The notes beneath the pieces are model-generated. The model made no database searches, had not been told where the DNA came from, and saw nothing but the letters and a program-made list of their open reading frames with translations. From an uncultured Eubacteriaceae bacterium (lineage in GTDB: Bacteria > Bacillota > Clostridia > Lachnospirales > CAG-274): DNA of 5,807 bases. The stretch covers positions 1 to 5,807 of the forward strand of contig CAMNCZ010000088.1 of NCBI GenBank assembly GCA_946534775.1, in the 5' to 3' direction. The translations under genes were made by a program, and so were the position numbers. Every line of letters begins with the position of its first letter. Position 1 is the stretch's first letter. This document shows, piece by piece, positions 1 to 5,740 of the stretch.

Positions 1-54
1 GGGTCTTGCGTGGATACCTACTTCGTCCTTGATTGTGTAAGAAAATGTTTTCAT
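1..54 (-). CDS. ptsH: HPr phosphocarrier protein, N-terminal 18 codons (cut by the window edge)
   Basis: HPr carries phosphate from Enzyme I to the IIA domains of all PTS permeases in the cytoplasm. Only 18 codons are visible, reading MKTFSYTIKDEVGIHARP. The GIHARP signature places the phosphorylatable histidine exactly at residue 15, as in the family. The regulatory Ser46 region lies outside the window. The ATG (52-54) follows a perfect AGGAGG at 63-68 with an 8-nt spacer. The gene lies 104 bp downstream of scrK on the same strand, so it can be read through from the sucrose operon. It also has a candidate promoter of its own at 130-158. HPr is the phosphate donor for the ScrA encoded upstream, which makes the linkage functionally sensible. 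A Crh-like paralogue is unlikely because Crh lacks His15. Confidence 0.9.
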   Translation of the reverse strand, partial: MKTFSYTIKDEVGIHARP

Positions 55-90
55 AGTGAATTCCTCCTCTTAGATAAAATTTTATTCAAA

Positions 91-118
91 GCAAAATTTT
101 TGGTTTTTAAAATTTTGC
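91..118. repeat. Perfect 10-bp inverted repeat in the ptsH leader
   Basis: GCAAAATTTT (91-100) and AAAATTTTGC (109-118) are perfect inverted complements separated by 8 nt. It lies between scrK and ptsH, roughly 5 to 33 nt downstream of the start predicted for the ptsH promoter. In ptsH RNA it would form a weak AT-rich stem-loop; in DNA it could be an operator. No uninterrupted U-run follows it on the minus strand, so it is a poor intrinsic terminator, though weak attenuation of scrK read-through cannot be excluded. Confidence 0.55.
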
Positions 119-129
119 ATACATACAGT

Positions 130-158
130 ATTTTATCGCTGCTGCGTTTTTGTATAAA
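130..158 (-). promoter_or_regulatory. Candidate sigma-A promoter for ptsH
   Basis: On the minus strand, TTTATA (153-158; 4 of 6 to TTGACA) is followed after exactly 17 bp by TAAAAT (130-135; 5 of 6 to TATAAT). The predicted start is near position 123, giving a leader of about 70 nt that contains the inverted repeat at 91-118. The promoter begins immediately downstream of the scrK stop codon. It would let HPr be made independently of sucrose, as expected of a general PTS component. The -35 is weak, so this is a moderate call. Confidence 0.45.
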
Positions 159-1118
159 CTACATTAAAATTTTAACTTCGTTTGGATATGAGGCTATTGC
201 CCCGTGTTTCATAACACTTAATGTGCAAAATTCGTTTGAAAAGTCAAGGCAGTCGGAAAGTTGAGCTTCTGTCAGTTTTTCTAAGCTGTCTGCATTTATG
301 CCCATGCTTTTCAGTTTCCATAAAAACGAGCCTATAAACCCGTCACCCGCGCCCGTAGTGTCGATAACTTCCACATCGCGTGCGGTTCGGTATGCAGCCG
401 CCGTTTTTGTAAAAGCGTGAGCACCTTTGCCGCCGCAGGTGTAGATAATAAGTTTCACATTACCGACAAACAGTCTGCCGAGTGCCTTGTTTATATCTTC
501 CTCGTCTGTCAGAAAATTCAATTCCTCGTCCGATATTTTAAGTATATCGGCAAGCGGAATAAACTCCCAAACGGTCTTTTTAAGTGCTTCTTTGTCATTC
601 CAAAGCTGAAACCTCAGATTCGGGTCAAAGCTGATGATCGCCCCTGCATCTTTTGCGTATTCTATCGCTGTTTTATGTGCCTCTCTCATAGGAAAACCGC
701 CGAGAGAAACACTGCAAAAGTGCAGAGCGTATGCGCCTTTAAAATACTCTTTTTTTACGCTTTCGGGCGGGTAGAGCATATCGGCGGACGGCTTTCTGTA
801 GAAAGAAAATGTCCTTGCCCCTTTTTTGCCTAAACTCACAAAGGCAAGCGCCGTGTTTGCCTTGTCTGTAAGACTTATGCAGTTTGTGTCTATATTATAC
901 CTTTTTAATTCTTTCAAAATTTTATGACCGAACGGATCGTCACCAAGCTGTGTCAGAAGTTTTGAATTTCCGCCGAGTGCAGAATACGCACCGCAGACAT
1001 TTGCGGGTGCGCCGCCGAGTTTTGGCGAAAACGCCGTCACTTCATCAAATTCGCACTCTTTTTTATCGGGTATGAAGTCAATCAGCGCTTCGCCGATAGC
1101 TAAAAGAACGTCATTCAC
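159..1118 (-). CDS. scrK: Fructokinase, PfkB/ribokinase family
   Basis: This cytoplasmic enzyme phosphorylates the fructose released by ScrB to fructose-6-phosphate with ATP. It has 319 residues, the usual length of a PfkB-family fructokinase. Visible motifs, in order, are GEALIDFIP (9-17), the first PfkB signature LGGAPANV (34-41), FDPNLR (164-169), TCGGKG (227-232) and the second signature DTTGAGD (253-259), with Asp259 as the catalytic base and the adjacent glycines forming the anion hole. The C-terminal GAIASYP (306-312) resembles the end of sucrose-operon fructokinases. The start is GTG (1116-1118), supported by GGAGGTG at 1126-1132. The frame overlaps the scrB stop by 8 bp, which implies coupled translation. 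Another sugar kinase of the family is possible from sequence alone, but gene context makes fructose the clear substrate. Confidence 0.93.
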   Translation of the reverse strand: MNDVLLAIGEALIDFIPDKKECEFDEVTAFSPKLGGAPANVCGAYSALGGNSKLLTQLGDDPFGHKILKELKRYNIDTNCISLTDKANTALAFVSLGKKGARTFSFYRKPSADMLYPPESVKKEYFKGAYALHFCSVSLGGFPMREAHKTAIEYAKDAGAIISFDPNLRFQLWNDKEALKKTVWEFIPLADILKISDEELNFLTDEEDINKALGRLFVGNVKLIIYTCGGKGAHAFTKTAAAYRTARDVEVIDTTGAGDGFIGSFLWKLKSMGINADSLEKLTEAQLSDCLDFSNEFCTLSVMKHGAIASYPNEVKILM

Positions 1119-2448
1119 GCGTTTTCACCTCCATACCGTCAAGGGTATATACAAGCCCGTCAAGTCCGTTTACCATTATATCAACTTCTGTACTTTGCGG
1201 ATAAAATCGTGTACTCATTACCCTTTGACCGCCGTTCAAATAAATTTCCATTGATGATGTATCGGCAATTATGCGGATATCGACGCATCCGTTCAGCTTA
1301 ACATTGCGTTTTGTTCTGCCGCAGCCGACTTTATCATCGGTAAATTCCAGTGTAAACACGCCGTTTTTAAGACGCATTTCAAGAAAACCAAACCTTATGT
1401 CAAAATCGCTGTCGATAAGTGCGAATAATTCAAACGGAAGGTCGGTTTTTAAAACATCTCCGCTTGAAAATCCCATTTTTTCTTTGCGCAGCGAATTAAG
1501 TTCCTTAAAAGGTTTCTGCACAAGGCGTCCGTATTCGTCAATACCGAGTTCCCTCGGCATTGTAAGGCAGTGCTGCCAACCTTTTTCGGCAGTCGGATTT
1601 GTGTAAGGTATATCGCCTATACCCATCCAGCCTATTAAAAGTCTTCTGCCGTCGGGGGATTCAAAGGTCTGCGGTGCATAAAAATCAAAACCGTAGTCCC
1701 ATTCGGTAAAATCCGTCATACTTTCATCAAACCGGCCCGAAGAATACACGTTCTGATGCTCAAATTCCGTGTGCTCAAGCCCCTGTGGGGAAATGCTCAG
1801 ATATTTTTTGCCGTTTAAGGTGAAAATATCGGGACATTCCCACATATAGCCAAAGTTGGGTTTGAATATCTCTTTTTCAAAAAACCATTCGCCCGCGGGG
1901 TCGCTGTCCTTAGTTGTATAGATAAGCGCACAGCCCGTATCATCCAGTTTTCTTGCACCGAGTACCATTTTGTACTTTCCGTCTTCTTCCCATACTTTGG
2001 GGTCGCGTACATGTCGGGAACAGTATTCCGGGTAATCGTGATTTCCGAGCAGGATATTTTTTCTGCTCATATTATGCCCATCTTTTGTGGTGACAAGTAT
2101 CTGATTTGCATCTCTGCCGTCGGTTATATAATCGTAATCGCCGGGATGTTTTACATTGCCCGTGTAAAACAGATACAATTCGTCATCCTTTACAAGACCG
2201 CAGCCCGAGTATGCGCCGCTTTTGTCGGCTTCCGTATCGGGAAAAAGCACAGTACCCGTAAACTCCCAATGCAGCAGGTCGGGACTTTGAAAATGTCCCC
2301 AGCATTTATCGCCTTTGCCGTAAGGACTGTCGGGGCAGTACTGAAAATAAACGTGATACATACCGTTAAAAAAGCTAAGACCGTTCGGATCGTTGAGCCA
2401 GCCCCTAAACGGCTCTAAATGGAGTTTTTGCCGCCAATCGTTTTTCAT
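1111..2448 (-). CDS. scrB: Sucrose-6-phosphate hydrolase (glycoside hydrolase family 32)
   Basis: This enzyme hydrolyses intracellular sucrose-6-phosphate, made by ScrA, to glucose-6-phosphate and fructose. Its 445 residues start with the five-bladed propeller domain. The nucleophile motif WLNDPNG (17-23) supplies Asp20, RDP (148-150) supplies the transition-state stabiliser Asp149, and WECPD (203-207) supplies the acid/base Glu204. FYAPQTF (256-262) and GWMG (273-276) are further GH32 landmarks. A C-terminal beta-sandwich runs from about 310 and includes the typical EIYLNGG...RFYP stretch (401-417). There is no signal peptide, so it is cytoplasmic, which argues against a secreted invertase or levanase. 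The ATG (2446-2448) follows AAGGAT at 2457-2462 with an 8-nt spacer. That site overlaps the scrA stop codon, and the gap to scrA is only 12 bp. Confidence 0.95.
   Translation of the reverse strand: MKNDWRQKLHLEPFRGWLNDPNGLSFFNGMYHVYFQYCPDSPYGKGDKCWGHFQSPDLLHWEFTGTVLFPDTEADKSGAYSGCGLVKDDELYLFYTGNVKHPGDYDYITDGRDANQILVTTKDGHNMSRKNILLGNHDYPEYCSRHVRDPKVWEEDGKYKMVLGARKLDDTGCALIYTTKDSDPAGEWFFEKEIFKPNFGYMWECPDIFTLNGKKYLSISPQGLEHTEFEHQNVYSSGRFDESMTDFTEWDYGFDFYAPQTFESPDGRRLLIGWMGIGDIPYTNPTAEKGWQHCLTMPRELGIDEYGRLVQKPFKELNSLRKEKMGFSSGDVLKTDLPFELFALIDSDFDIRFGFLEMRLKNGVFTLEFTDDKVGCGRTKRNVKLNGCVDIRIIADTSSMEIYLNGGQRVMSTRFYPQSTEVDIMVNGLDGLVYTLDGMEVKTRE
1126..1132 (-). promoter_or_regulatory. Shine-Dalgarno of scrK, which fixes its GTG start
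   Basis: GGAGGTG lies inside the last codons of scrB, 7 nt upstream of the GTG at 1116-1118. There is no ATG near this point in the scrK frame, and the next residues (NDVLLAIGE) begin the normal PfkB N-terminus. The GTG is therefore the most likely start. Confidence 0.8.
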
Positions 2449-2460
2449 ATAGCATCATCC

Positions 2461-4359
2461 TTATTTTGTGGTTTTAACAAGTTCGTCAAGGAAATCGACA
2501 TTGCCGTTTGCCGTCATTTTGACCTCGGCATAATCGTCGGGATTGGTGATTATGACAGGAGTGGTGATATTATAGCCTTTGCTCTTTATAAAATCGGGGT
2601 CAAAGGTTATAAGGGTCTGACCGCGCTTGAATTCTTCACCGTCCGCGATATGCGCCGTAAAGCCCTCGCCGCCCAGTTCTACCGTATTTATGCCTATATG
2701 GATAAGCATTTCCATACCGTTTTTAAGTTCCAGACCTATAGCGTGTTTTGTATCAAACAGTGTACTTACAACGCCGTCCGCAGGAGCAACTACCTTACCT
2801 TCGGTGGGTTCTACAGCTGCACCAAGACCAAGTACTTCCGCTGCAAATGTATCATCGGGAACATCTTTCATTGCAACTGCCTTGCCTTTTAAAGGTGAAT
2901 ATACACAGTTATCGTCAAAATCTCTGCTTGTATCTATTGCGGGTTCTTCCGTTTTTACGGCGGGAGCTGCTGCGGGTACAGCTGCGGCAACGGGTTCTGC
3001 ATCCTTATACATAATGTAGGAAAGTACAAATGCAACTGCGACGGCAACAACGAATGTAAGCAGATATCCCACAAAACTCTCCGTTGTGATAAGAAAACCG
3101 AATATACCCGTAACACCGTTTGCGGTAGCGTATACACCCATAAGAGAAGCTATTGCCGCACCGCACGCGCCGCCTGCCATACCTGCGATAAGTGGTTTGC
3201 CGTAACGTACATTAACACCGAAGATCGCGGGTTCTGTAATACCCATGAATGCCGAAAGCGAAGCGGGAAGTGCCATTGACTTTATTTTCTGCTGTTTTGT
3301 CTTGAAAGCGACTGCAAGTGCCGCAGCGCCCTGTGCAACATTTGCCGCAGTTGCAATAGGCATCCATGTATTCATGCCGTTGTCGGCAAGCATTGCAAGC
3401 TCTATTGCGTTATACATATGGTGAACGCCCGCAACTACCGTAGGTGCGTAAACGCCGCCCATTATAAATGCACCTATGCCGAAAGGTATAGCTATAAGCA
3501 TTTTTGCAAAACTTAATACCCATGTTTCAAGCTGTGAGAACACAGGACCTATAAGTGTAAGCGTAAGGAAACCCGTAATAAGCACCGACAAAAGCGGTGT
3601 GACAAAAAGATCGAATGTCTCGGGTACAACCTTATGCAGTTTTTTCTCAATGGTACACATCAGAAGCACTGCAATGACAACGGGAATAACGTGACCCTGG
3701 TAGCCCGTGTTTTGAATGTTCCACAAGCCGAACCATGACCATAATGTCTGGGTTTCTGCACCGCTGCCCGCCGACCATGCGTTTACAAGGTTGGGGTGTA
3801 TCATTATCATACCGATAACGCCGCCCAGATAGATATTTCCGCCGAATATTTTAGCTGCACTTATCGCAATAAGTATAGGCAAAAATACAAGCGCGGTATT
3901 TGAAAACATATCCAGAAGTCCGAACAGGTAAGAGTCCGCCATGCCCGGGAAAGCCTTTGAAAGACCGCCCAACAGACCGTTTAAAAGACCCGTTGCAACA
4001 ATGGCGGGAATAATGGGAACAAAAATGTCACCCAAAGTTTTTATCGCTCTTTTGTATGCGGGAGCTTGTGCGGCCGCCGCAGCCTTAACATCGTCCTTTG
4101 ATGCGGCTTCTACGCCTGCAAGTGCAATAAATTCCGCAAAAACTTTGTTTACCGTACCTGTACCTATGATTATTTGAAGCTGACCAGCAGCCTCAAATAC
4201 ACCTTTTACACCGTCAATGCCCTCAAGCACTTCTTTTTGAACCTTGCTGTTATCTGCGATCACAAGCCGCAGACGCGTTGCGCAGTGTGCGGCACTTGCA
4301 AGATTGTCTTTGCCGCCTATCGCACTTAAAATTTCCGAAGCGCATTTTTTGTAATCCAT
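2461..4359 (-). CDS. scrA: PTS sucrose-specific permease EIIBCA, three domains fused
   Basis: This inner-membrane permease imports sucrose and phosphorylates it, using phosphate from HPr. It has 632 residues. The IIB domain (about 1-85) has the phosphocysteine Cys26 in AAHCATRLRL and the sucrose-type run VKGVFEAAGQLQIIIGTGTVNKVF. An Ala-rich linker (about 86-103) leads to the membrane IIC domain (about 108-452), with hydrophobic segments near 112-134, 155-172, 223-236, 252-275, 285-310, 391-425 and 430-450. The substrate-site motif GITEP is at 373-377. A Pro/Ala linker (453-475) leads to a glucose-type IIA domain (about 485-632), with auxiliary His539 (DTKHAIGL) and phosphorylated His554 (LIHIGINTVEL). 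The built-in IIA means no separate crr-type IIA is needed. The ATG (4357-4359) has AAGGGG at 4368-4373. A trehalose or beta-glucoside specificity is less likely given scrB, scrK and scrR. Confidence 0.95.
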   Translation of the reverse strand: MDYKKCASEILSAIGGKDNLASAAHCATRLRLVIADNSKVQKEVLEGIDGVKGVFEAAGQLQIIIGTGTVNKVFAEFIALAGVEAASKDDVKAAAAAQAPAYKRAIKTLGDIFVPIIPAIVATGLLNGLLGGLSKAFPGMADSYLFGLLDMFSNTALVFLPILIAISAAKIFGGNIYLGGVIGMIMIHPNLVNAWSAGSGAETQTLWSWFGLWNIQNTGYQGHVIPVVIAVLLMCTIEKKLHKVVPETFDLFVTPLLSVLITGFLTLTLIGPVFSQLETWVLSFAKMLIAIPFGIGAFIMGGVYAPTVVAGVHHMYNAIELAMLADNGMNTWMPIATAANVAQGAAALAVAFKTKQQKIKSMALPASLSAFMGITEPAIFGVNVRYGKPLIAGMAGGACGAAIASLMGVYATANGVTGIFGFLITTESFVGYLLTFVVAVAVAFVLSYIMYKDAEPVAAAVPAAAPAVKTEEPAIDTSRDFDDNCVYSPLKGKAVAMKDVPDDTFAAEVLGLGAAVEPTEGKVVAPADGVVSTLFDTKHAIGLELKNGMEMLIHIGINTVELGGEGFTAHIADGEEFKRGQTLITFDPDFIKSKGYNITTPVIITNPDDYAEVKMTANGNVDFLDELVKTTK

Positions 4360-4400
4360 AAATACATCCCCTTTCGGTCTTGTTTTGTCTTTATGGATAT

Positions 4401-4429
4401 ATTATACCATTTGCAGGGGATATATTCTA
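4401..4429 (-). promoter_or_regulatory. Promoter of the scrA-scrB-scrK operon, extended -10 type
   Basis: The minus strand has a perfect TATAAT (4401-4406) preceded by TGG (4407-4409), an extended -10 element. Seventeen bp further upstream is TAGAAT (4424-4429), a poor -35 (3 of 6), which is acceptable for an extended -10 promoter and fits a regulated gene. The start should be near 4394, giving a leader of about 35 nt before the scrA ATG. That is too short for a LicT/SacY-type antiterminator hairpin, so control is probably at initiation. The 9-mer AATATATCC (minus strand) occurs twice across this promoter, at 4395-4403 and 4418-4426. Confidence 0.7.
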
Positions 4430-4459
4430 TTGACATAAGTTAAGAAAGTGTGATACATT
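4430..4459 (+). promoter_or_regulatory. Candidate plus-strand promoter, antisense to scrR
   Basis: The plus strand has a perfect -35 TTGACA (4430-4435), an 18-bp spacer, and a -10 TACATT (4454-4459; 4 of 6) preceded by TG at 4451-4452, the extended -10 arrangement. The predicted start, near 4466, would send RNA into the 3' end of scrR in antisense. The -10 region, TGTGATACATT, closely resembles that of the scrR promoter, TGTGATACAAT. It abuts the scrA promoter back-to-back, and the three GTTTCAT repeats start within a few bases of its predicted start. No convincing plus-strand gene follows, so the product would be an RNA. This rests on sequence match only. Confidence 0.4.
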
Positions 4460-4467
4460 TTCGGTTG

Positions 4468-4503
4468 GTTTCATACAGTTTCATATAAGAAACTATGTTT
4501 CAT
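4468..4503. promoter_or_regulatory. Candidate ScrR operator cluster: three GTTTCAT repeats
   Basis: GTTTCAT occurs at 4468-4474, 4478-4484 and 4497-4503. The first two are exactly one helical turn apart (10 bp, extended identity GTTTCATA), and the third is 19 bp further on. Oppositely oriented half-sites make two inverted repeats: AGTTTC/GAAACT (4477-4482 and 4489-4494) and GAAAC-TAT-GTTTC (4489-4501). The last copy overlaps the scrR stop codon. The same heptamer is in the palindrome at the scrR start (5554-5560). LacI-family repressors bind such inverted repeats, so ScrR binding is a reasonable inference. The cluster is about 75 to 110 bp upstream of the predicted scrA start, but at about +3 to +38 of the plus-strand promoter. 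Confidence 0.55.
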
Positions 4504-5510
4504 TCCCAGATACCTATATCGGAAGTGCCGCCTGTGGATTCTCTTTCCACGATGTCATAATCAAGTTCCATAACGCGTTGGATAGAATCCCTGTGTTTAA
4601 CGGTCGAAAGCAGCATATTTGCAGCTTCCATACCAGCCGTTTTGTAATGCAAGCGCGCCGTTGTGATGGACGGATAGGCGGTGCGACCTATTTTGGCACA
4701 GCCTATGCCGCAGAGCATAACATCGTCGGGTATCTTTATATTAGCCTCGCGGCAGTAAAGTGCGGCACCTGCGGCAATAGTGTCTGTTGCACAAAGAATG
4801 CAGTCAGGTTTTAGCGGGCGTGAAAAAAGCCTTTTTGCTGCCATATAACCCGAGTCAATGGTAAAATCGGAGATTTCGACTGATTTTTCGCCGAATTTGA
4901 TACCCGATTCATCGAGTGCCGATTTAAAGCCGTCTACCCTTGCTTTGCCCGCCGAAAGATCGTCTTGTGTCACGGCTATCATAGCGGGTCTTTTGCCGCC
5001 TTTTTCTATCATAAGTTTAGTGAGCGCCTTTGCAGCGCCCGTATCGTTGTGACAAATACAGCTGAATCCCTTTAACTGCTGTCCGACTATTATAACGGGT
5101 ACGTGCATTTTGTTAAGCACAGCCTTGTGCAGATCGGTAAAGACCGTGCCGAGCAAAATTACCCCGTCCACACGGTTTTTGCGGAACAACTCCAGCGATT
5201 CCACCTCGCGCCTGTGGTCGTTTGCGGTATTTACCAAAAGCAGTTTGTAGCCCTCTTTGTCAAGTACCGCACTTATACCCTCGGTAACACGCGCGCAGCT
5301 TTCACTTGAAAGTTTGGGTATGATAACGCCGACCAACTTTGTAACACGGTTGGATGTGTTTCGCGCCGCAAGTGACGGCGCATATCCCGTTTTTTCGATA
5401 GCTTCTTCAATTTGTTTTTTCTTGTCTTCGCTCAGATATCCGTCATTGAAATAGCGGCTCACAGCTGAACGTGATACTCCTGCGATTTTTGCAAATTCCG
5501 ATATGTTCAT
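4500..5510 (-). CDS. scrR: LacI-family transcriptional regulator of sucrose genes
   Basis: This is a DNA-binding repressor that probably responds to a sucrose-derived sugar and controls scrABK and itself. It has 336 residues. The N-terminal helix-turn-helix is at about 3-22 (ISEFAKIAGVSRSAVSRYF), followed by GYLS (24-27), and the hinge-helix region is at about 45-53. The periplasmic-binding-protein-like effector and dimer domain starts near 59 (LVGVIIPKLSSE) and includes CATDTIAAGA (240-249), YPSITTA (279-285) and a C-terminal VERESTG (321-327). I chose the ATG at 5508-5510 over an in-frame GTG at 5517-5519, because that GTG lies within the ribosome binding site and the HTH begins directly after the ATG. 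An oddity is Thr52 where the hinge helix usually has Leu. It lies 140 bp upstream of scrA with no clear terminator between. The assignment to sucrose comes mainly from context. Confidence 0.88.
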   Translation of the reverse strand: MNISEFAKIAGVSRSAVSRYFNDGYLSEDKKKQIEEAIEKTGYAPSLAARNTSNRVTKLVGVIIPKLSSESCARVTEGISAVLDKEGYKLLLVNTANDHRREVESLELFRKNRVDGVILLGTVFTDLHKAVLNKMHVPVIIVGQQLKGFSCICHNDTGAAKALTKLMIEKGGKRPAMIAVTQDDLSAGKARVDGFKSALDESGIKFGEKSVEISDFTIDSGYMAAKRLFSRPLKPDCILCATDTIAAGAALYCREANIKIPDDVMLCGIGCAKIGRTAYPSITTARLHYKTAGMEAANMLLSTVKHRDSIQRVMELDYDIVERESTGGTSDIGIWE

Positions 5511-5515
5511 AAAAA

Positions 5516-5524
5516 CCACCCTTT
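5516..5524 (-). promoter_or_regulatory. Shine-Dalgarno of scrR, which decides its start
   Basis: AAAGGGTGG sits 5 nt upstream of the ATG at 5508-5510. An upstream in-frame GTG (5517-5519) falls inside this site, so the longer reading, with three extra residues, is unlikely. Confidence 0.65.
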
Positions 5525-5544
5525 ATGAAATAAACCGCAACTCA

Positions 5545-5561
5545 AATGAAAAGGTTTCATT
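5545..5561. promoter_or_regulatory. Candidate ScrR auto-operator at the scrR start site
   Basis: AATGAAA (5545-5551) and TTTCATT (5555-5561) form a perfect 7-bp inverted repeat around the 3-nt centre AGG. The predicted scrR start (near 5558) lies inside it, so a bound repressor would block initiation. Its right half, GTTTCATT, also occurs at 4497-4504. More ATGAAA/TTTCAT hexamers surround it, at 5525-5530, 5579-5584 and 5599-5604. Unlike most LacI-family operators it has no central CpG, and its centre is odd-numbered. Confidence 0.65.
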
Positions 5562-5564
5562 AAT

Positions 5565-5593
5565 ATTGTATCACAAGATTTCATATTTTTCAA
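5565..5593 (-). promoter_or_regulatory. scrR promoter
   Basis: The minus strand has TTGAAA (5588-5593; 5 of 6 to... four of six strictly to TTGACA with both TT and GA kept), a 17-bp spacer and TACAAT (5565-5570; 5 of 6 to TATAAT). The -10 is preceded by TG one base away (TGATACAAT), an extended -10. Two imperfect 10-bp repeats beginning AAAAATAT cover 5581-5600, giving A-tracts that overlap and precede the -35 and may act as an UP-like or bent element. The predicted start near 5558 gives a leader of about 48 nt and falls within the palindrome at 5545-5561. Confidence 0.72.
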
Positions 5594-5607
5594 TATTTTT
5601 TCATAAC

Positions 5608-5621
5608 ATTGCAGGGGCAAT
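5608..5621. repeat. Short inverted repeat upstream of the scrR promoter
   Basis: ATTGC (5608-5612) and GCAAT (5617-5621) are inverted complements around AGGG. The embedded 9-mer TTGCAGGGG (5609-5617) recurs in the same orientation inside the scrA promoter spacer (4411-4419). No protein is recognised for it, and a chance match is possible. The rest of the scrR-spoIIID gap, 5622-5735, shows no gene and no firm terminator. Confidence 0.3.
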
Positions 5622-5735
5622 ATCGTTGTTGTAATTAAAAGATAAAACAATAGCTGAACTAACAATGCATTAGCTTAAGTAACGGTGCTGATTTTCAACA
5701 AATCGGCATATACTGTACAAAGAACTGACACACAT

Positions 5736-5740
5736 GGGAG
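5736..5740 (+). promoter_or_regulatory. Shine-Dalgarno of spoIIID, which decides its TTG start
   Basis: GGGAG lies 8 nt upstream of the TTG at 5749-5751. An in-frame ATG at 5734-5736 overlaps this site and has no site of its own, and it would add five residues (MGVFI) that do not match the family N-terminus. The TTG is therefore preferred. Confidence 0.6.

Larger units (their letters stand above)
76..173. repeat. Cluster of four AAAATTTT octamers around the scrK-ptsH gap
   Basis: The self-complementary octamer AAAATTTT occurs at 76-83, 93-100, 109-116 and 166-173. The first lies inside the 12-bp palindrome ATAAAATTTTAT (74-85), and the last inside TTAAAATTTTAA at the 3' end of scrK (164-175). 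The first three are 17 and 16 bp apart. AnTn tracts of this kind are known to bend DNA. Here they flank the predicted ptsH promoter and leader. One further copy lies inside scrK at 916-923, so the octamer is not unique to this gap and some of the clustering may be AT-richness. Function is unknown. Confidence 0.5.

Noticed and set aside
91..118. Intrinsic terminator between scrK and ptsH
   Set aside because: The stem is almost all A-T and the minus-strand sequence after it is TTTGAATAAA, not a U-run. It is kept as an inverted repeat of unknown role.
10..264. Plus-strand open reading frame of 84 codons across ptsH and the scrK 3' end
   Set aside because: It is opposite two recognised genes, spans a non-coding gap, has no good ribosome binding site and resembles no protein I know.
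2419..2892. Plus-strand 157-codon open frame opposite scrB and scrA
   Set aside because: It is a mirror frame of the ScrA IIA domain coding sequence, is Cys/Tyr/Phe-rich in a shadow-like way, and has no family resemblance.
4360..4400. LicT/SacY-type antiterminator target in the scrA leader
   Set aside because: The predicted leader is about 35 nt and has no terminator hairpin. The cluster encodes a LacI-type regulator, not an antiterminator with PRD domains.
4477..4494. Hairpin AGTTTC/GAAACT as a terminator for scrR
   Set aside because: It has only six base pairs with no U-run after it on the minus strand. It fits better as part of the operator cluster.
4578..4814. Plus-strand 78-codon frame as the product of the antisense promoter
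   Set aside because: It is antisense to conserved ScrR codons, has no convincing Shine-Dalgarno site and shows no protein-like features.
5686..5714. Sigma-E promoter for spoIIID around CATATACT
   Set aside because: The -10 is only a partial match, and no -35 with correct spacing was found. It is mentioned in the gene entry but not called.
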